From Paludisphaera mucosa (GTDB lineage: Bacteria > Planctomycetota > Planctomycetia > Isosphaerales > Isosphaeraceae): a stretch of DNA of 64,000 nucleotides. Location of the stretch: assembly GCF_029589435.1 (NCBI RefSeq), contig NZ_JARRAG010000002.1:4402001-4466000 (forward strand), written 5' to 3'. Under the pieces are notes generated by a model. The model saw nothing but the letters and a program-made list of their open reading frames with translations, did no database searches and was not told the origin of the DNA. Of this stretch, positions 17,391 to 26,722 are shown in pieces (position 1 is the first letter of the stretch; each line of letters begins with the position of its first letter). The position numbers and the translations under genes are program-made.

Positions 17391-19065
17391 AGTAGACCTG
17401 GAACCGCATCCAGAAGAGGTCCGAGGTCGACTGACGCAGTCCCTGCTGCACGTTGTACAGGACCGGCTGGGCGAACATGGCGTGCTCCCAGTCGAAGTAG
17501 ACTTTGACGAACTTGTTCATGTACCAGTTGAAGCCGAGGTCGGTCATCTGGGTGTGGTTCGTCCAGTTGTTGCGGTCGACCAGGCCGGCGGTGAAGACCT
17601 GCTCCCCGAGCGCCAGCGTGCTGTAGCGGCCGGTGACCTCGAAGGCGCCGAGGCCGAACTTCCCCTTGCGGAGGTCGAAGGGGTGGAGCGGCTGGATCAG
17701 GGTGCGGTCGCGGATCGTCTCGCCGGTGAGGATGTAGCCGGCCTGGGCGAACCAGCCGCTGATGGGGACGGTCGTGAACGGGCCGGACGTCTTCGTGGAA
17801 TAGCTCTCCCGGCCGCCCTGCCAGGCCCCCATCAGGGTCAGGCCGCCGAGGTAGTAGGCCGCGTGCAATTCCCAGAGCGCCCGCCGGCCCCGCTCGCGGA
17901 CGTTGTCGTTGAAGACCATCCAGGGGACGTTGGCGGAGTTGGCGGCCGTGTCGCCGGTGATCCCCGAGGTCGCGGGGGGCGCGCTCAGCCGCAGCGCGGC
18001 GGGCGACAGCGGCTGGTTCTCGCGGCCCGCGTCGACCGAGCCGCCGAATTGCAGGTCGCGCAGCAGGAAGCCCTCTTCGCGGTTGTAGAACGGCTTGAAG
18101 TTCATGAACGCCATGACGTCCTGGCGGTTGTCGTACGGCTTGAACGAATTGCGCTGGGTGTTGAACGTGCCGACCGCGTACTCGATCCGGCGTTCGAACA
18201 GGTCGCCCGTCCCCATCAGGCCGAAACGCCGATTCCCCTCGTAGTTGTTGGCGAACAGCGACCGCTCGGGGGCGAGCAGGTGCCACACGTGGATGCGATA
18301 CCACTCGTACGAGAAGGGCGTCTTGTAGCGGCCCACGCGGACCTGGAACCGCGAGTCGTAATTGAAGTTGAGATAGGCGTCGAGCAGGCCCACGCTGTCG
18401 AACGTGTTCTGGAATGAGAACTCGTACTGGATCGGCCTGGTGAAGTTCCCGAAGAAATAGATGCGACTCCGGGGGTTGTACAACCCCGAGGAGACCGGGT
18501 TCTGGTTGGGCTGCTGGTAGATGCGGGCGTCGACCTGCGTCATGCCCCGGATGCCGAACGTGAACTCGTCGTCGTGGGTCGTCCACTTGAAGCCGTCGTG
18601 GGCGAAGTCGTAATACGACCTGAGGGGCATCGTGGCGACGGCGGGGGAGCCCACCTCCTGGGCCGTCCCGGTGTCGGTCGGGTCGCCGCCGCTCGCCTTC
18701 GAACCGCCGCCGGCCGCCGACGGGAACGATCCGTCGTCGGTCCCCGTGCCGCCGCCGTCCTTCCCTCCCTCCGCCTCGCCCGCGCTCGTCGAGCCGGCCG
18801 CGCCACGGGCCATCTCGTCGACCTTGCCCGACAGCTCGTCGTTCTTCCTGGACAGTTCTTCGAGCTTCTGGATCAGGTGTTGATTGATCGCCTCCATCCG
18901 ACGCAGGCGTTCGGCCGTCGAGACGTCCTCGGGGCCCGGCGTCGGATCGACGGCCGGCAGGGGCGGGGCCGCAGCCTCCTGCGCCATCCCTCGCGAGCCG
19001 CCGAGGACGACGCCGAAACCCAGCAGAACGGCGAGGCCGGGCCTCTTGAAGACGTACGTGCACAT
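17386..19065 (-). CDS. Outer-membrane porin, phosphate-selective OprO/OprP type
   Basis: 559 residues from the ATG at 19065. The signal peptide ends GGSRGMAQ. Residues ~50-80 are a coiled coil (LRRMEAINQHLIQKLEELSRK), followed by a Gly/Ser linker and then a beta-barrel with alternating aromatic strands (FTFGIRGMTQVDARIYQ, RIYFFGNFTRPIQYEFSFQ, GRYKTPFSYEWYRIH). The last residue is Phe (FQVYF), the usual outer-membrane-protein end recognised by BamA. It resembles PF07396 porins; phosphate selectivity is inferred from family only. Coiled coil plus barrel suggests anchoring to periplasmic polymers. It converges with the DUF4349 gene. Confidence 0.83.
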   Translation of the reverse strand: MCTYVFKRPGLAVLLGFGVVLGGSRGMAQEAAAPPLPAVDPTPGPEDVSTAERLRRMEAINQHLIQKLEELSRKNDELSGKVDEMARGAAGSTSAGEAEGGKDGGGTGTDDGSFPSAAGGGSKASGGDPTDTGTAQEVGSPAVATMPLRSYYDFAHDGFKWTTHDDEFTFGIRGMTQVDARIYQQPNQNPVSSGLYNPRSRIYFFGNFTRPIQYEFSFQNTFDSVGLLDAYLNFNYDSRFQVRVGRYKTPFSYEWYRIHVWHLLAPERSLFANNYEGNRRFGLMGTGDLFERRIEYAVGTFNTQRNSFKPYDNRQDVMAFMNFKPFYNREEGFLLRDLQFGGSVDAGRENQPLSPAALRLSAPPATSGITGDTAANSANVPWMVFNDNVRERGRRALWELHAAYYLGGLTLMGAWQGGRESYSTKTSGPFTTVPISGWFAQAGYILTGETIRDRTLIQPLHPFDLRKGKFGLGAFEVTGRYSTLALGEQVFTAGLVDRNNWTNHTQMTDLGFNWYMNKFVKVYFDWEHAMFAQPVLYNVQQGLRQSTSDLFWMRFQVYF

Positions 19066-19324
19066 GATTCGATCGGGCTTCCGGGGTCCGCGGGAGGATG
19101 CCTTCGAGCCGGGCGCGGCCACGACGAGACGTGTTGCGTCCGAGGCCCGAACGGGCGTCGACGCATTCGTGAGCCATGATCCTTCATCGGCGCGCGGAAC
19201 GCGTCGACTTTGACGAATCCGCCGATTGCGCCGTGCAAGCGGCCCCGACGGCCGACGCCCGCGGTGTGGTAACCTGATCGGGACGAATATCGAAGCGTCC
19301 CGACGCCATCCCGCGAGGAGTCCC

Positions 19325-20290
19325 GTGAACACCGTCGCCCGGCTGCCCGATTGCAACCACTATCTCGACCGCATCGCGGCGACGCCGCTCATCCCGGTCC
19401 GGCTCGACTCGAGCGGGCCGACGATCTGGTGCAAGCTCGAATTCCTCAACCCCAGCGGCTCGACCAAGGACCGGATCGCCGGCTACATCCTCCACAAGGC
19501 GGTCCGGACCGGCAGGGTGGCCCCCGGTGGGACGGTCGTCGAGGCGTCGAGCGGCTCGACGAGCATCGCCATGGCGCTGGCCTCGGCGCAGCTCGGGCTG
19601 AGGTTCGTCGCGGTGATGCCCGAGGGGGTCAGCCCGGAGCGGCGGATGATCATCGAGTCGTACGGCGGCGAGGTCCAGTTCTCGCCCCGGGCCGAGGGGA
19701 TCCTGGGGGCCCTGGCCGGCGCGGCGACCGCCGCGGCCGAGCGCGGGGCCTTCCTGCCGCTCCAGTTCGAGAACCCGGACAACCCCGCTGCGCATCGGAG
19801 CCGCACGGCCCAGGAAGTCCTGACGCAGATCCCCGGCGGCTGCGTCGACGCCGTGGTCAGCGGGGTGGGGACGGGGGGCACGCTCGTCGGCCTGTTCGAG
19901 GGCCTGTGCGATCACGGCTGCGCGCCGACGGCCTTCGCCGCGCGGCCCGTCACCGGCACGTCGCTGGGCGGCGGGGGGGCGGAGTGCTGCTCGTTCAGCG
20001 GCCGCATCCCGGGCGTCGTCGACGGCCTGTCGACGATCTACACGAAGTTCCGCGCCGAGCGCTCGGCGTCGCTGGTGGAGATCGACGTCCCCGACGACGA
20101 GGCCGTCGAGGTCGCCCGCCGCCTGATCCGCAAGGGGTTCCCGGTCGGCCCCAGCTCGGGCCTGAACTTCCAGGCCGCCCTGATGGTCGCGGGGCGCCTG
20201 GGCCCCGACGCGCACATCGTCACCGTCTTCCCCGACCGGATGGAGCGCTACTTCTCCACGGAGCTGTTCGCCAGGGCGTCGAAGGCTTGA
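19325..20290 (+). CDS. PLP-dependent cysteine synthase family protein
   Basis: 321-residue fold-type II PLP enzyme, cytoplasmic. The GTG start at 19325 is supported by GAGGAG 5 bases upstream. LEFLNPSGSTKDRIAGYIL carries the PLP lysine (STKDR), EASSGSTSIAMALA binds the substrate carboxylate and GVGTGGTLVG the phosphate. PVGPSSGLNFQAAL is also conserved. The loop reads SSGSTS instead of the SGNTG of true CysK, so the substrate may differ (cystathionine-beta-synthase-like, SbnA-like or another O-activated serine). Lengths match the family. It is divergent from the porin gene, and a long inverted repeat follows it. The cysPTWA sulfate importer is 26 kb away. Confidence 0.85.
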   Translation: MNTVARLPDCNHYLDRIAATPLIPVRLDSSGPTIWCKLEFLNPSGSTKDRIAGYILHKAVRTGRVAPGGTVVEASSGSTSIAMALASAQLGLRFVAVMPEGVSPERRMIIESYGGEVQFSPRAEGILGALAGAATAAAERGAFLPLQFENPDNPAAHRSRTAQEVLTQIPGGCVDAVVSGVGTGGTLVGLFEGLCDHGCAPTAFAARPVTGTSLGGGGAECCSFSGRIPGVVDGLSTIYTKFRAERSASLVEIDVPDDEAVEVARRLIRKGFPVGPSSGLNFQAALMVAGRLGPDAHIVTVFPDRMERYFSTELFARASKA

Positions 20291-20310
20291 CGGGGGGGGC
20301 GGGCGGTTAT

Positions 20311-20423
20311 TTCGTTTTCCTGCTTGTGGGGGAAGGACGTCCGTGAGTCGACGAAGTTACGGCGCCAACCTGTGAAGCTCCGCCTCCCCGACGACCGCCT
20401 TCCCCCACAAGCAAGAAAACGAA
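20311..20423. repeat. 113-bp inverted-repeat element
   Basis: Arms 20311-20336 and 20398-20423 are 26 bases each, complementary at 25 of 26 positions, and separated by 61 bases. It lies between the convergent cysteine-synthase-like and DUF1328 genes. The size suits a MITE-like or REP-type element, or a very long bidirectional terminator. No clear target-site duplication was seen. Confidence 0.75.
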
Positions 20424-20482
20424 AAGGGCCGGCCGGAGACGACGCGAGCATCCTCGCATCCTCCCCGCCCGGCCCTTATTTT
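20422..20482. terminator. Possible bidirectional terminator
   Basis: A stem of about nine G/C-rich base pairs (starting at AAGGGCCGG near 20424 and closing with the complementary CCGGCCCTT near 20471-20477) is followed by an AT-rich T-stretch on both strands. It sits 3' of both convergent genes. Position is approximate to a base or two. Confidence 0.5.
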
Positions 20483-20498
20483 CGGCGCTCGTCCGGCG

Positions 20499-20672
20499 TC
20501 AGATCGCCGGCGGACCGGCGGATCGGCCGAAGACGAGCGAGACGACGAACAGGACCAGGAAGACGAAGACCAAGATCTTGGCGATCGAAGCCAGGTCGCC
20601 CTGAAGGCCGCCGAAGCCCAGGAAGCCCGCGATCAGAGCGAGCACGAAGAATACGATAGCCCAGCGCAACAT
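20499..20672 (-). CDS. DUF1328 / UPF0391 small membrane protein (YtjA-like)
   Basis: 57 residues, which a 60-residue length filter would miss. The protein opens [20 protein letters not shown], continues [18 protein letters not shown], and ends [10 protein letters not shown]. This is the classic two-helix DUF1328 family of inner-membrane proteins, often stress-associated, with no known biochemical activity. An AAAGGA site lies ~8 bases before the ATG at 20672. It is a monocistronic unit running toward the inverted-repeat element. Confidence 0.88.
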   Translation of the reverse strand: MLRWAIVFFVLALIAGFLGFGGLQGDLASIAKILVFVFLVLFVVSLVFGRSAGPPAI

Positions 20673-21393
20673 GGTCGGGGTCCTTTCGCCTCAATGGCAT
20701 GGGGAAGTCTTCGGCGGCCGACCTCGCCCGGATCGTTTCGATCCTCGGCGGGTCTCTACGACGCCGTCGTTCTTGCTGGATCTGTAAGGCAAACGTGATG
20801 CCATAGCGCCGACTTCCATCCAAAGAAATCGGCGCAAGCATTTTTGTTCCCGGTCATCGACGTCGCCGCGACGTCCGAGTGGCGTCGCGACGATTGCGCC
20901 GGACGCGACTCCGACCCTCTTGCGGGGACTCGCAGGGGACGACGCGCCCATCGCGCAGCGGGGTGCGCAGGGCCAAGCCGTCGCCGACCCGAAACTCGAC
21001 GTGAAGGGAATTCAATGGACCGCGGGTCGGAGGGCGGCCGATATCGAGGGGTGACGACGGCGCGAGCGACGCGTCGCAGTCGCGACTTTCGAATGAATTG
21101 TCGGGCCCAGGCCGTTTCGACGGCCGACGCGATGGGCCGGAGGTCACGTCGCATTCGACTTTCGTCCCGACTCCGGCCGCCTCGCGGGATTCCGCCGAGG
21201 CCGAAGAGGGGTCGCGACGAGGCGGGATAAGGACGGCCCTGTGCATCTGGGAACCGAGCGAACGCCTATCCCCCGGACTCTTCGGATATGGTATGGTCCG
21301 TCGAAACCCACTTCGGCTTCGATGGGACGTACGCCCGAGGTCAAGGCCCCGGGCGCAGGGTCGCCCTCCATCACGATCCGGACGGATGAGACG
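20673..21393. other. Intergenic region, no gene recognised
   Basis: About 720 bases between divergent units. The DUF1328 promoter should lie in 20673-20850, where 20770-20860 is AT-richer. The open frames here are Arg-rich and lack host-like coding bias. No repeat or RNA was recognised. Confidence 0.4.
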
Positions 21394-23301
21394 ATGGGAA
21401 CGCGCGTGCTGCGACCAGTGCGGAGGTCGGCGTCGCCGAGGACCCGGTTCGAACCGGCCGTCCCGCGACCGCCGCGTCCGCTGATCCGCCCGGCGCCGCG
21501 TTCGGCGATGTTCTTCCCGCTCGTCGTGCTCGCGGCGATCCTCCCGGGCCTGGCCGCGATGCGGTCGTGGGACCTGACCGTCCCCGGGCCGCTCTGGGGA
21601 CTTCGGGCGATGGCGGTCGCGGTCGACGGCATGTTCGTCGACCAGACGGGCGCGTGCGACGCCATCAAGCCCGAGCGCGAGTCGGCCGGGTATCGCAGCG
21701 TGGCGTTCCAGCCGCCGCTCTACCCGTGGCTCGCCGCGGTCGGGCTCACCCTGAGCGGCGACTGCGACCCGCTCGCCTGCGTGCTCCCGAGCTATGCGGC
21801 GGGCGCGGCGATCGTCATGCTCGTCTACCTCCACGGCCGATTGTGGCGGGGCGGCGGCATGGGCTTCACGGCCGCGCTCCTGATGGCGTTCAGCCCGAGC
21901 CTGCTGCTGCGCGAGCAGGAGATGACGCCCCACCTGCTGGCGACGGCCGGCGCGCTGGCGGCCCTCTACGCCTACGCGGCGCGGACGCGGATCGCCGCCG
22001 AGTCGGCCGACCCGCGGGGGCGTTCGCTGCTCTGGTCGGCGGCCGGCGGCGTGGCCCTGGGGGCGTCGCTGCTGACGGTGGAGGCCTTCGGCCTGATCGT
22101 GGTCGCCGCGATCGGCCTGCACCAGGTCTACGTGCGGGTGAGCGCCTCGGCCGACCCGAGCTATCGGCCCTCGCCGACGGGCGGACGGCACGCCTGGATC
22201 CGCGACGGCGGCGCGATCGACGCCGCGCTGGCGCTGGGCGTCGCGACGGCGATCGCCGCGCCCTGGCACCTGAGCATGTTCCTCACCCACGGCTGGAGCC
22301 TCTTCGCCCCGCTGACGCTCCCCGCCTCCGGCTGGGCCGACTCGTACAACCTCGCGGCGCGGATCCTGGAGCTGGCCCCGGTGGCCGCGCCCCTGGCCGT
22401 CTTCGGCGCGGCGCGGGCCGTCCGCACGGCCCTGATCGCCGAGAGCGACGACCGCGAGACCATCGGCGGGTCGCTCTGGGCCGCCTGGGCGGGCGTCGCG
22501 GCGCTGACGCTCTCGCTCTGGACGACCGGCCCGCGGCAAGCGCTCGAGATCTTCCTGCTCATCCCGCTCAACCTGCTGGCGGCGGCGACCGTCGCCGACC
22601 TGGTCAACCGTCGGGTCTCGGTCCGGGCGCTCATCGGCCTGGCGCCGGCCGCGGCGCTCTGCCTCGCCTGGTGGTCCAGCAAGGACCTGCGCAGCGCCCT
22701 CGACGACCTGCTCGCCGGCCGGGCGAGCGCGGCGACGACCCTGAGCCTGCACATGACGTTCGACCTGATCGTCGTCTCGATCATCCTGGGCCGCGGCGTC
22801 GAGCGCTGGGCCCGCAACCGCGACGACCGCCAGCGCCAGGTGCTGGCGACGTTCCTGCTGGCGACCCTCGTGGCGACGGTCGGCCTGGGCGTCCGCGAGA
22901 TGGTCTTCCGCCACAGCGAGACCAGCGACCTGCTGATGCTCCGGACGATGATCCTCCGCCGCAACCGCGAGCGGCCGTTCAACCACATCGCGGTCGTCAG
23001 CCCGCCGTCGTCGCGGTTCGAGTCCGACGGCGAGCCCGGGTCGCTCACCGCGCCCTATCCCGGCGGCCGGCTCCGCTTCATCCTCCGAACGGCCTTGCCG
23101 GCCTTGCCGCAGATCGACCTGACCGACGTCGACGAGCTGCTCACGCTCCCCGACGAGCAGCGGCTGGTCGTGCTCTACGGGGCGGGCAGCCGGCTGTCGT
23201 ACAGCCTCCAGTCCCGGCTGGGCCTGGAGGCCATCCACCCCGGCCGGACCGGGATCCTCGACGCCTACGCCACGGCGTCGAGCCGCGTCGCCAGGCGCTG
23301 A
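21394..23301 (+). CDS. Polytopic membrane protein, glycosyltransferase GT39-like
   Basis: 635 residues from the ATG at 21394 (GGATGAG just upstream; an ATG at 21321 would add 24 residues). About ten hydrophobic segments occur, including FFPLVVLAAILPGLAAM, AAIVMLVYLHGRL and GFTAALLMAFSPSLLLREQE. The layout and the loop after the first helix recall dolichyl/undecaprenyl-phosphate sugar mannosyltransferases, but the usual DE motif is not obvious (DQTGACDAI instead), so the assignment is tentative. The C-terminal ~100 residues are soluble. It converges with the DUF892 gene through a shared hairpin. Confidence 0.7.
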   Translation: MGTRVLRPVRRSASPRTRFEPAVPRPPRPLIRPAPRSAMFFPLVVLAAILPGLAAMRSWDLTVPGPLWGLRAMAVAVDGMFVDQTGACDAIKPERESAGYRSVAFQPPLYPWLAAVGLTLSGDCDPLACVLPSYAAGAAIVMLVYLHGRLWRGGGMGFTAALLMAFSPSLLLREQEMTPHLLATAGALAALYAYAARTRIAAESADPRGRSLLWSAAGGVALGASLLTVEAFGLIVVAAIGLHQVYVRVSASADPSYRPSPTGGRHAWIRDGGAIDAALALGVATAIAAPWHLSMFLTHGWSLFAPLTLPASGWADSYNLAARILELAPVAAPLAVFGAARAVRTALIAESDDRETIGGSLWAAWAGVAALTLSLWTTGPRQALEIFLLIPLNLLAAATVADLVNRRVSVRALIGLAPAAALCLAWWSSKDLRSALDDLLAGRASAATTLSLHMTFDLIVVSIILGRGVERWARNRDDRQRQVLATFLLATLVATVGLGVREMVFRHSETSDLLMLRTMILRRNRERPFNHIAVVSPPSSRFESDGEPGSLTAPYPGGRLRFILRTALPALPQIDLTDVDELLTLPDEQRLVVLYGAGSRLSYSLQSRLGLEAIHPGRTGILDAYATASSRVARR

Positions 23302-23335
23302 GGACCCGGGGGCGGGTCGATCCGCGCCGCCTCAG
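23298..23335. terminator. Hairpin spanning two convergent stop codons
   Basis: Outer stem 23298-23303 with 23330-23335, and inner stem 23303-23307 with 23314-23318. The outer stem contains the stop codons of both convergent genes. Likely bidirectional. Confidence 0.45.
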
Positions 23336-23820
23336 GTGGTCGCGGCCTGGGCGTTGACGACCGTCTCGGCGATCTCGCTCAGGAGGTCGTCGGTGGTCTT
23401 CTCCTCGGCAAGCGTGTCGCCCAGCAGCTTCTTGACCTCCGGGATCCCCATCGTGGCGGCCCAGGTGCTGAGCGTGCCGTAGCCGGCGATCTCGTAGTGC
23501 TCGACCTTCTGCGCGGCGGCGATCAGGGCGGCGTCCTTCACCTCGGGCGCGGCGTCGAGTTCGAGGATTTCCTTCCCCTCCTCGATGTGCCCCTCCATCG
23601 CGTGGCACTTCTTGCCCCGGGGGGCCTGGCCGAGCGCCTCCAGGACCTGGGCCAGGCGCTCGGCGTGGATCTTGGTCTCCTCGAGATGCTTCTCGAAGGC
23701 CTTGCGCAGCTCCGGATTCGAGGCCGCCTTGGCCATCTTCGGCAGCGCCTTGGCGAGCTGCTTCTCGGCGTCCAGCATGTCGCGGGCGACGTCCACGAAC
23801 AAATCATTGAGCGATTGCAT
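23332..23820 (-). CDS. DUF892 ferritin-like protein (YciE/YciF family)
   Basis: 162 residues from MQSLNDLFVDVARDMLDAE (ATG 23820; upstream ATG rejected because the family starts here). Four-helix ferritin-like bundle with carboxylate/His metal ligands: DMLDAEKQL, HLEETKIHAERL, KVEHYEIAGYGTL and EEKTTDDLL. Related proteins are induced by stress and can bind a di-iron or di-manganese centre; the activity is unproven. A Cys lies in GKKCHAMEGH. It stands alone. Confidence 0.9.
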   Translation of the reverse strand: MQSLNDLFVDVARDMLDAEKQLAKALPKMAKAASNPELRKAFEKHLEETKIHAERLAQVLEALGQAPRGKKCHAMEGHIEEGKEILELDAAPEVKDAALIAAAQKVEHYEIAGYGTLSTWAATMGIPEVKKLLGDTLAEEKTTDDLLSEIAETVVNAQAATT

Positions 23821-24011
23821 CTTCACTTCGTCGTCTCCTGGATGGGTCGTCGATTCACTCGGGCGGGGCATGCCCAGGTGTTTAGCAAACGACGCGCCGG
23901 GGGACGACGGTCGCTCGTCGGCCGCGATTTCGCCGTCTTCGAAAGCGAAACGCCCCGCGCGGGCGGGGCGTCCGGGAGGCCGTCGGGAAGCGGCGTGCGC
24001 GGCGGCCGGCG

Positions 24012-24467
24012 TCAGCTCGCCTTTTTCTTGAGGACGAACATGAGCTGCTTGTCCTTGGTCTTGAACTCGCGGGGCGTCTCGGCGCCGGGGAGGCCGTAGA
24101 TGAGCCGGACCTTGTCGCCGTCCTTGTCGATCAGGCCGAGGGCGACCTGGTTCTCGGCGTCGGCGAGCTTGCTGGTCATCTTGATCTTGGCGGCCGACTC
24201 GCCCGGCTCGATCGAGTAGCTCGCGCCGTAGACTTCCTTGCTGTCCTTGTCCATGACGACCACGCGGTCCTCGGTGAACAGCACGGTCGACCCCTTGATG
24301 CGATCGGCCGCTTCGGGGGTCCCGAACTTCTCGCCCGAGACGATCTCGTAGCCGCCGACCAGGTCGGCCGGCTTCAGCTCGTTGACGGCCTGGGCGCGGG
24401 CCGGGGCGGCGGCCGCGAGGATGGTTGCGAAGGCGAAAAGGCTGTTGCGGACGGTCGATCGGCGCAT
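24012..24467 (-). CDS. Secreted TIGR03067-type protein
   Basis: 151 residues from the ATG at 24467. The signal peptide is NSLFAFATILAAAAPARA. The mature part matches by eye the planctomycete TIGR03067 pattern: LVGGYEIVSGEKFG, STVLFTEDRVVVMDKDS, a regular beta-strand series and DGDKVRLIYGLPGAETPREF. It probably forms a lipocalin-like beta barrel in the periplasm. Such genes occur in many copies in planctomycetes with unknown function. Neighbours do not help. Confidence 0.78.
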   Translation of the reverse strand: MRRSTVRNSLFAFATILAAAAPARAQAVNELKPADLVGGYEIVSGEKFGTPEAADRIKGSTVLFTEDRVVVMDKDSKEVYGASYSIEPGESAAKIKMTSKLADAENQVALGLIDKDGDKVRLIYGLPGAETPREFKTKDKQLMFVLKKKAS

Positions 24468-24577
24468 CGTGGCGGCTCCTGGCTGGAGGCGTTTCGTCGG
24501 GACCTTCGAGGAGAACCCTCTCGACAAGCCCTTCATAATCCGCAACTCCCGCGCCGTCGTCGCGACCGCCCCGGCGC

Positions 24578-24901
24578 TCAACCCGCGCCGGCGGCGTATC
24601 TCAGCCCGGCGATCCCCAGCAAGATGAGGCCGATCGAGCCCAGTCGCAGGGCCGTCGCCGGCTCGCCGAACAGCCAGATCCCCAGCAGCGCGGTGCCGAC
24701 CGCGCCGACGCCCGTCCAGACGGCGTAGGCGGTCCCCATCGGCAGGTGGTTCAGCGACCAGCCGAGCCCGGCCATGCTCACGCCCATCGTGGCCAGGAAC
24801 GCCAGCGACGGCCCGAGCTGCGTGAACCCCTTGGACGTCTTCAGGAAGTACGCCCAGGCCACCTCGAACAGCCCCGCCACGATCAGGATCAACCAGGCCA
24901 T
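24578..24901 (-). CDS. Small multidrug resistance transporter, Gdx/SugE subtype
   Basis: 107 residues with four transmembrane helices, the dual-topology SMR family. AWLILIVAGLFEVAWAYFLK carries the essential Glu14-type residue in helix 1. SLNHLPMGTAYAVWTGVGAVG is the Gdx signature, and Gdx proteins export guanidinium with proton exchange. The overall match to SugE/Gdx is closer than to EmrE. Only ~50 bases separate it from the upstream gene on the same strand, too few for a guanidine riboswitch, and none was seen. Confidence 0.88.
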   Translation of the reverse strand: MAWLILIVAGLFEVAWAYFLKTSKGFTQLGPSLAFLATMGVSMAGLGWSLNHLPMGTAYAVWTGVGAVGTALLGIWLFGEPATALRLGSIGLILLGIAGLRYAAGAG

Positions 24902-24953
24902 CGAAACACCTCGGAGAGGAGAGGAAGGACGAGGAAATCGGCCGTCGTCGGAA

Positions 24954-26306
24954 TCATCCCGATGCGTCCTGCGGCGCGTAGGTCAGCCCGCCGCGCGGGA
25001 AGATGCGGACGCGGGGCGAGTCGCGGCGGTCGCGGGGCAGGGCGCGGCGGACGGCCCGCCACAGGGCGTCCTGGTCGGCGAAGAGGCGGACGGGGCCGAG
25101 GCGGCCGCCGAGCCGGGCGTGGAGCGGGGGCGAGTAGACCATCACGGTGCGGTCGACCACCAGCTCGCGCGCCCAGCGCAGCATGAACGCCGCCGAGGAC
25201 TCGCGCGCCGAGAGGACCCGTTCGATCAGCGGCACGAGCCGGCGGATCGCCCAGCCCCCGGGCGCGCCCGAGCCGGCGATCAGCCGCATCGCCGTGCGCG
25301 GCATCGAGCGGTCGATCTCGTCCGGGTCGGTCCAGAAGAGGCCCACGGTCACGCCCCCCGGGACGCTCGCGGCGCGGTGGTGCAGGAGCGTCTTGAAGCT
25401 CTGCATCGGGTCGCCCGGCCAGGGGTTGTTGCCCACGACCACCACGTCGGCCGGCGGGGCGGGGGGGGCCCGGAACCGCGTGCGGGCCTCGTCCGCGAGC
25501 GTATCCTGGACCGATTCGGGACGCCCGGCGCAGGCCCGGAAGATCATCCCGGGCGCGCCGATCAGGTGGCTGATCGAGAAGCAAGGGCCGAGCGACCCCG
25601 CCGCCTCGTTCACGGCCTGGCGCATCGGGTTCTCGGCCGCGAGGCCCCCCAGCAGCCGGCCGGCGTCGGCGTCGCGGCCCAGCCCCTGGCGGTGCAGGGC
25701 GCCCAGGGTCGTGCGGTGGCTCGTGCCCGGGAAGATCAGCTTGTATCCGCCCCCGAAGCCCGCCTGGAGGTGGGGCAGGACCGAGCCGATCAGGACCCGC
25801 AGATCGGCCTCGGCGACGGGCCGGAAGACGCGGACGGGGATCCCCCGCGAGGTCGTCCCCAAATCTTCGTACGCCGAGAGGTCGTCGACGGGCGGGCTGT
25901 AGCAGCGATGCGCCGCCGCCGGCCCGTCGCCCAGCCGACGCCGCATCGCCGCGTCGTCGACCGCGTGGTGGCGGCCGACGCCGACGCTGATCGTGACGTC
26001 ACAGGCCGCCACCCCCGCGCGGAGGATTCGGTCGAGCACGATCGGCAGGGCCTCGCGCACCGGGGTCCAGCGCGAGGGGTCGTCGACGACGATCGCGACC
26101 TTCGAACCGGGCCGGACCTGCTCCTCCAGCCGCGGGGCGTCCCGGGGCGCGTCGAGGGCCCCGTTCAGCGCCGCGGGATAGTCGTCCACGGTGCCCGCGA
26201 GGTCGGGCTCGACGACGTCGTCGCGGCCCACGCCCCAGGCGCGGGGGAGGTCCAGGGCCAGGCTGCCTTCGACGCCCCAGGGCGCCTCGATCGTTCCCTT
26301 CGTCAT
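24954..26306 (-). CDS. LarA-like (DUF2088) protein, nickel-pincer racemase family
   Basis: 450 residues from the ATG at 26306. Related to lactate racemase LarA, which uses a nickel-pincer nucleotide to epimerise alpha-hydroxy acids. The key ligands appear conserved: His in SVGVGRHHAV, His in VLPHLQAGFGGGYK, and the Lys of GGYK, which is covalently bound to the cofactor in LarA. KVAIVVDDPSRWTPV is the N-terminal nucleotide-domain motif. The substrate is unlikely to be lactate, since the rest diverges. No larB, larC or larE was seen nearby, so the cofactor would be made elsewhere. The RBS is weak. Confidence 0.75.
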   Translation of the reverse strand: MTKGTIEAPWGVEGSLALDLPRAWGVGRDDVVEPDLAGTVDDYPAALNGALDAPRDAPRLEEQVRPGSKVAIVVDDPSRWTPVREALPIVLDRILRAGVAACDVTISVGVGRHHAVDDAAMRRRLGDGPAAAHRCYSPPVDDLSAYEDLGTTSRGIPVRVFRPVAEADLRVLIGSVLPHLQAGFGGGYKLIFPGTSHRTTLGALHRQGLGRDADAGRLLGGLAAENPMRQAVNEAAGSLGPCFSISHLIGAPGMIFRACAGRPESVQDTLADEARTRFRAPPAPPADVVVVGNNPWPGDPMQSFKTLLHHRAASVPGGVTVGLFWTDPDEIDRSMPRTAMRLIAGSGAPGGWAIRRLVPLIERVLSARESSAAFMLRWARELVVDRTVMVYSPPLHARLGGRLGPVRLFADQDALWRAVRRALPRDRRDSPRVRIFPRGGLTYAPQDASG

Positions 26307-26722
26307 CCGTCGTCCCCATCCTCCCGGCGACGCCGACGCGGACTGCGGCGGGCCGCCGGGACCGCCACGGTACGGCATCGTCGGCCCGGCCCGCAACCGG
26401 GACGGCCTCCGCCGGGAAACCTCGGGCGCGGGGGCCCGGCCGTTCAACTTTCGGGTGGTCGAGTGTATGATGACGGGGACGGACGCCCCGCGCGGCCGTC
26501 GGCTCAGACGCCGCCCAGCGCCACGCAATCCCCCAAGGAATCGGCCATCCTCGACGCCTCGCGACGTCCCCGGCGGTCTCGACCGCCCGCCGACGTCGTC
26601 CGACCGTCCCCACGCGAGTTCCAGCCGAGTTTCGCCCTTTTCAGGTCGCGACGTCGTTCGAATCCGGCCCCGGACGCCGCTCGATCCATCGCGACGAAAG
26701 AAATCGTGGAAGAGATCGGAAA
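26307..26722. other. Intergenic divergent promoter region
   Basis: 416 bases between divergent genes. It holds an AT-rich stretch at 26690-26722 before the coiled-coil gene and a possible -10 (TATGAT) near 26465. Open frames here are low-complexity and were judged non-coding. Confidence 0.4.

Noticed and set aside
24902-24953. Guanidine riboswitch upstream of the Gdx/SugE gene
   Set aside because: The gap is about 50 bases, too short for any guanidine riboswitch class, and no matching structure was seen.
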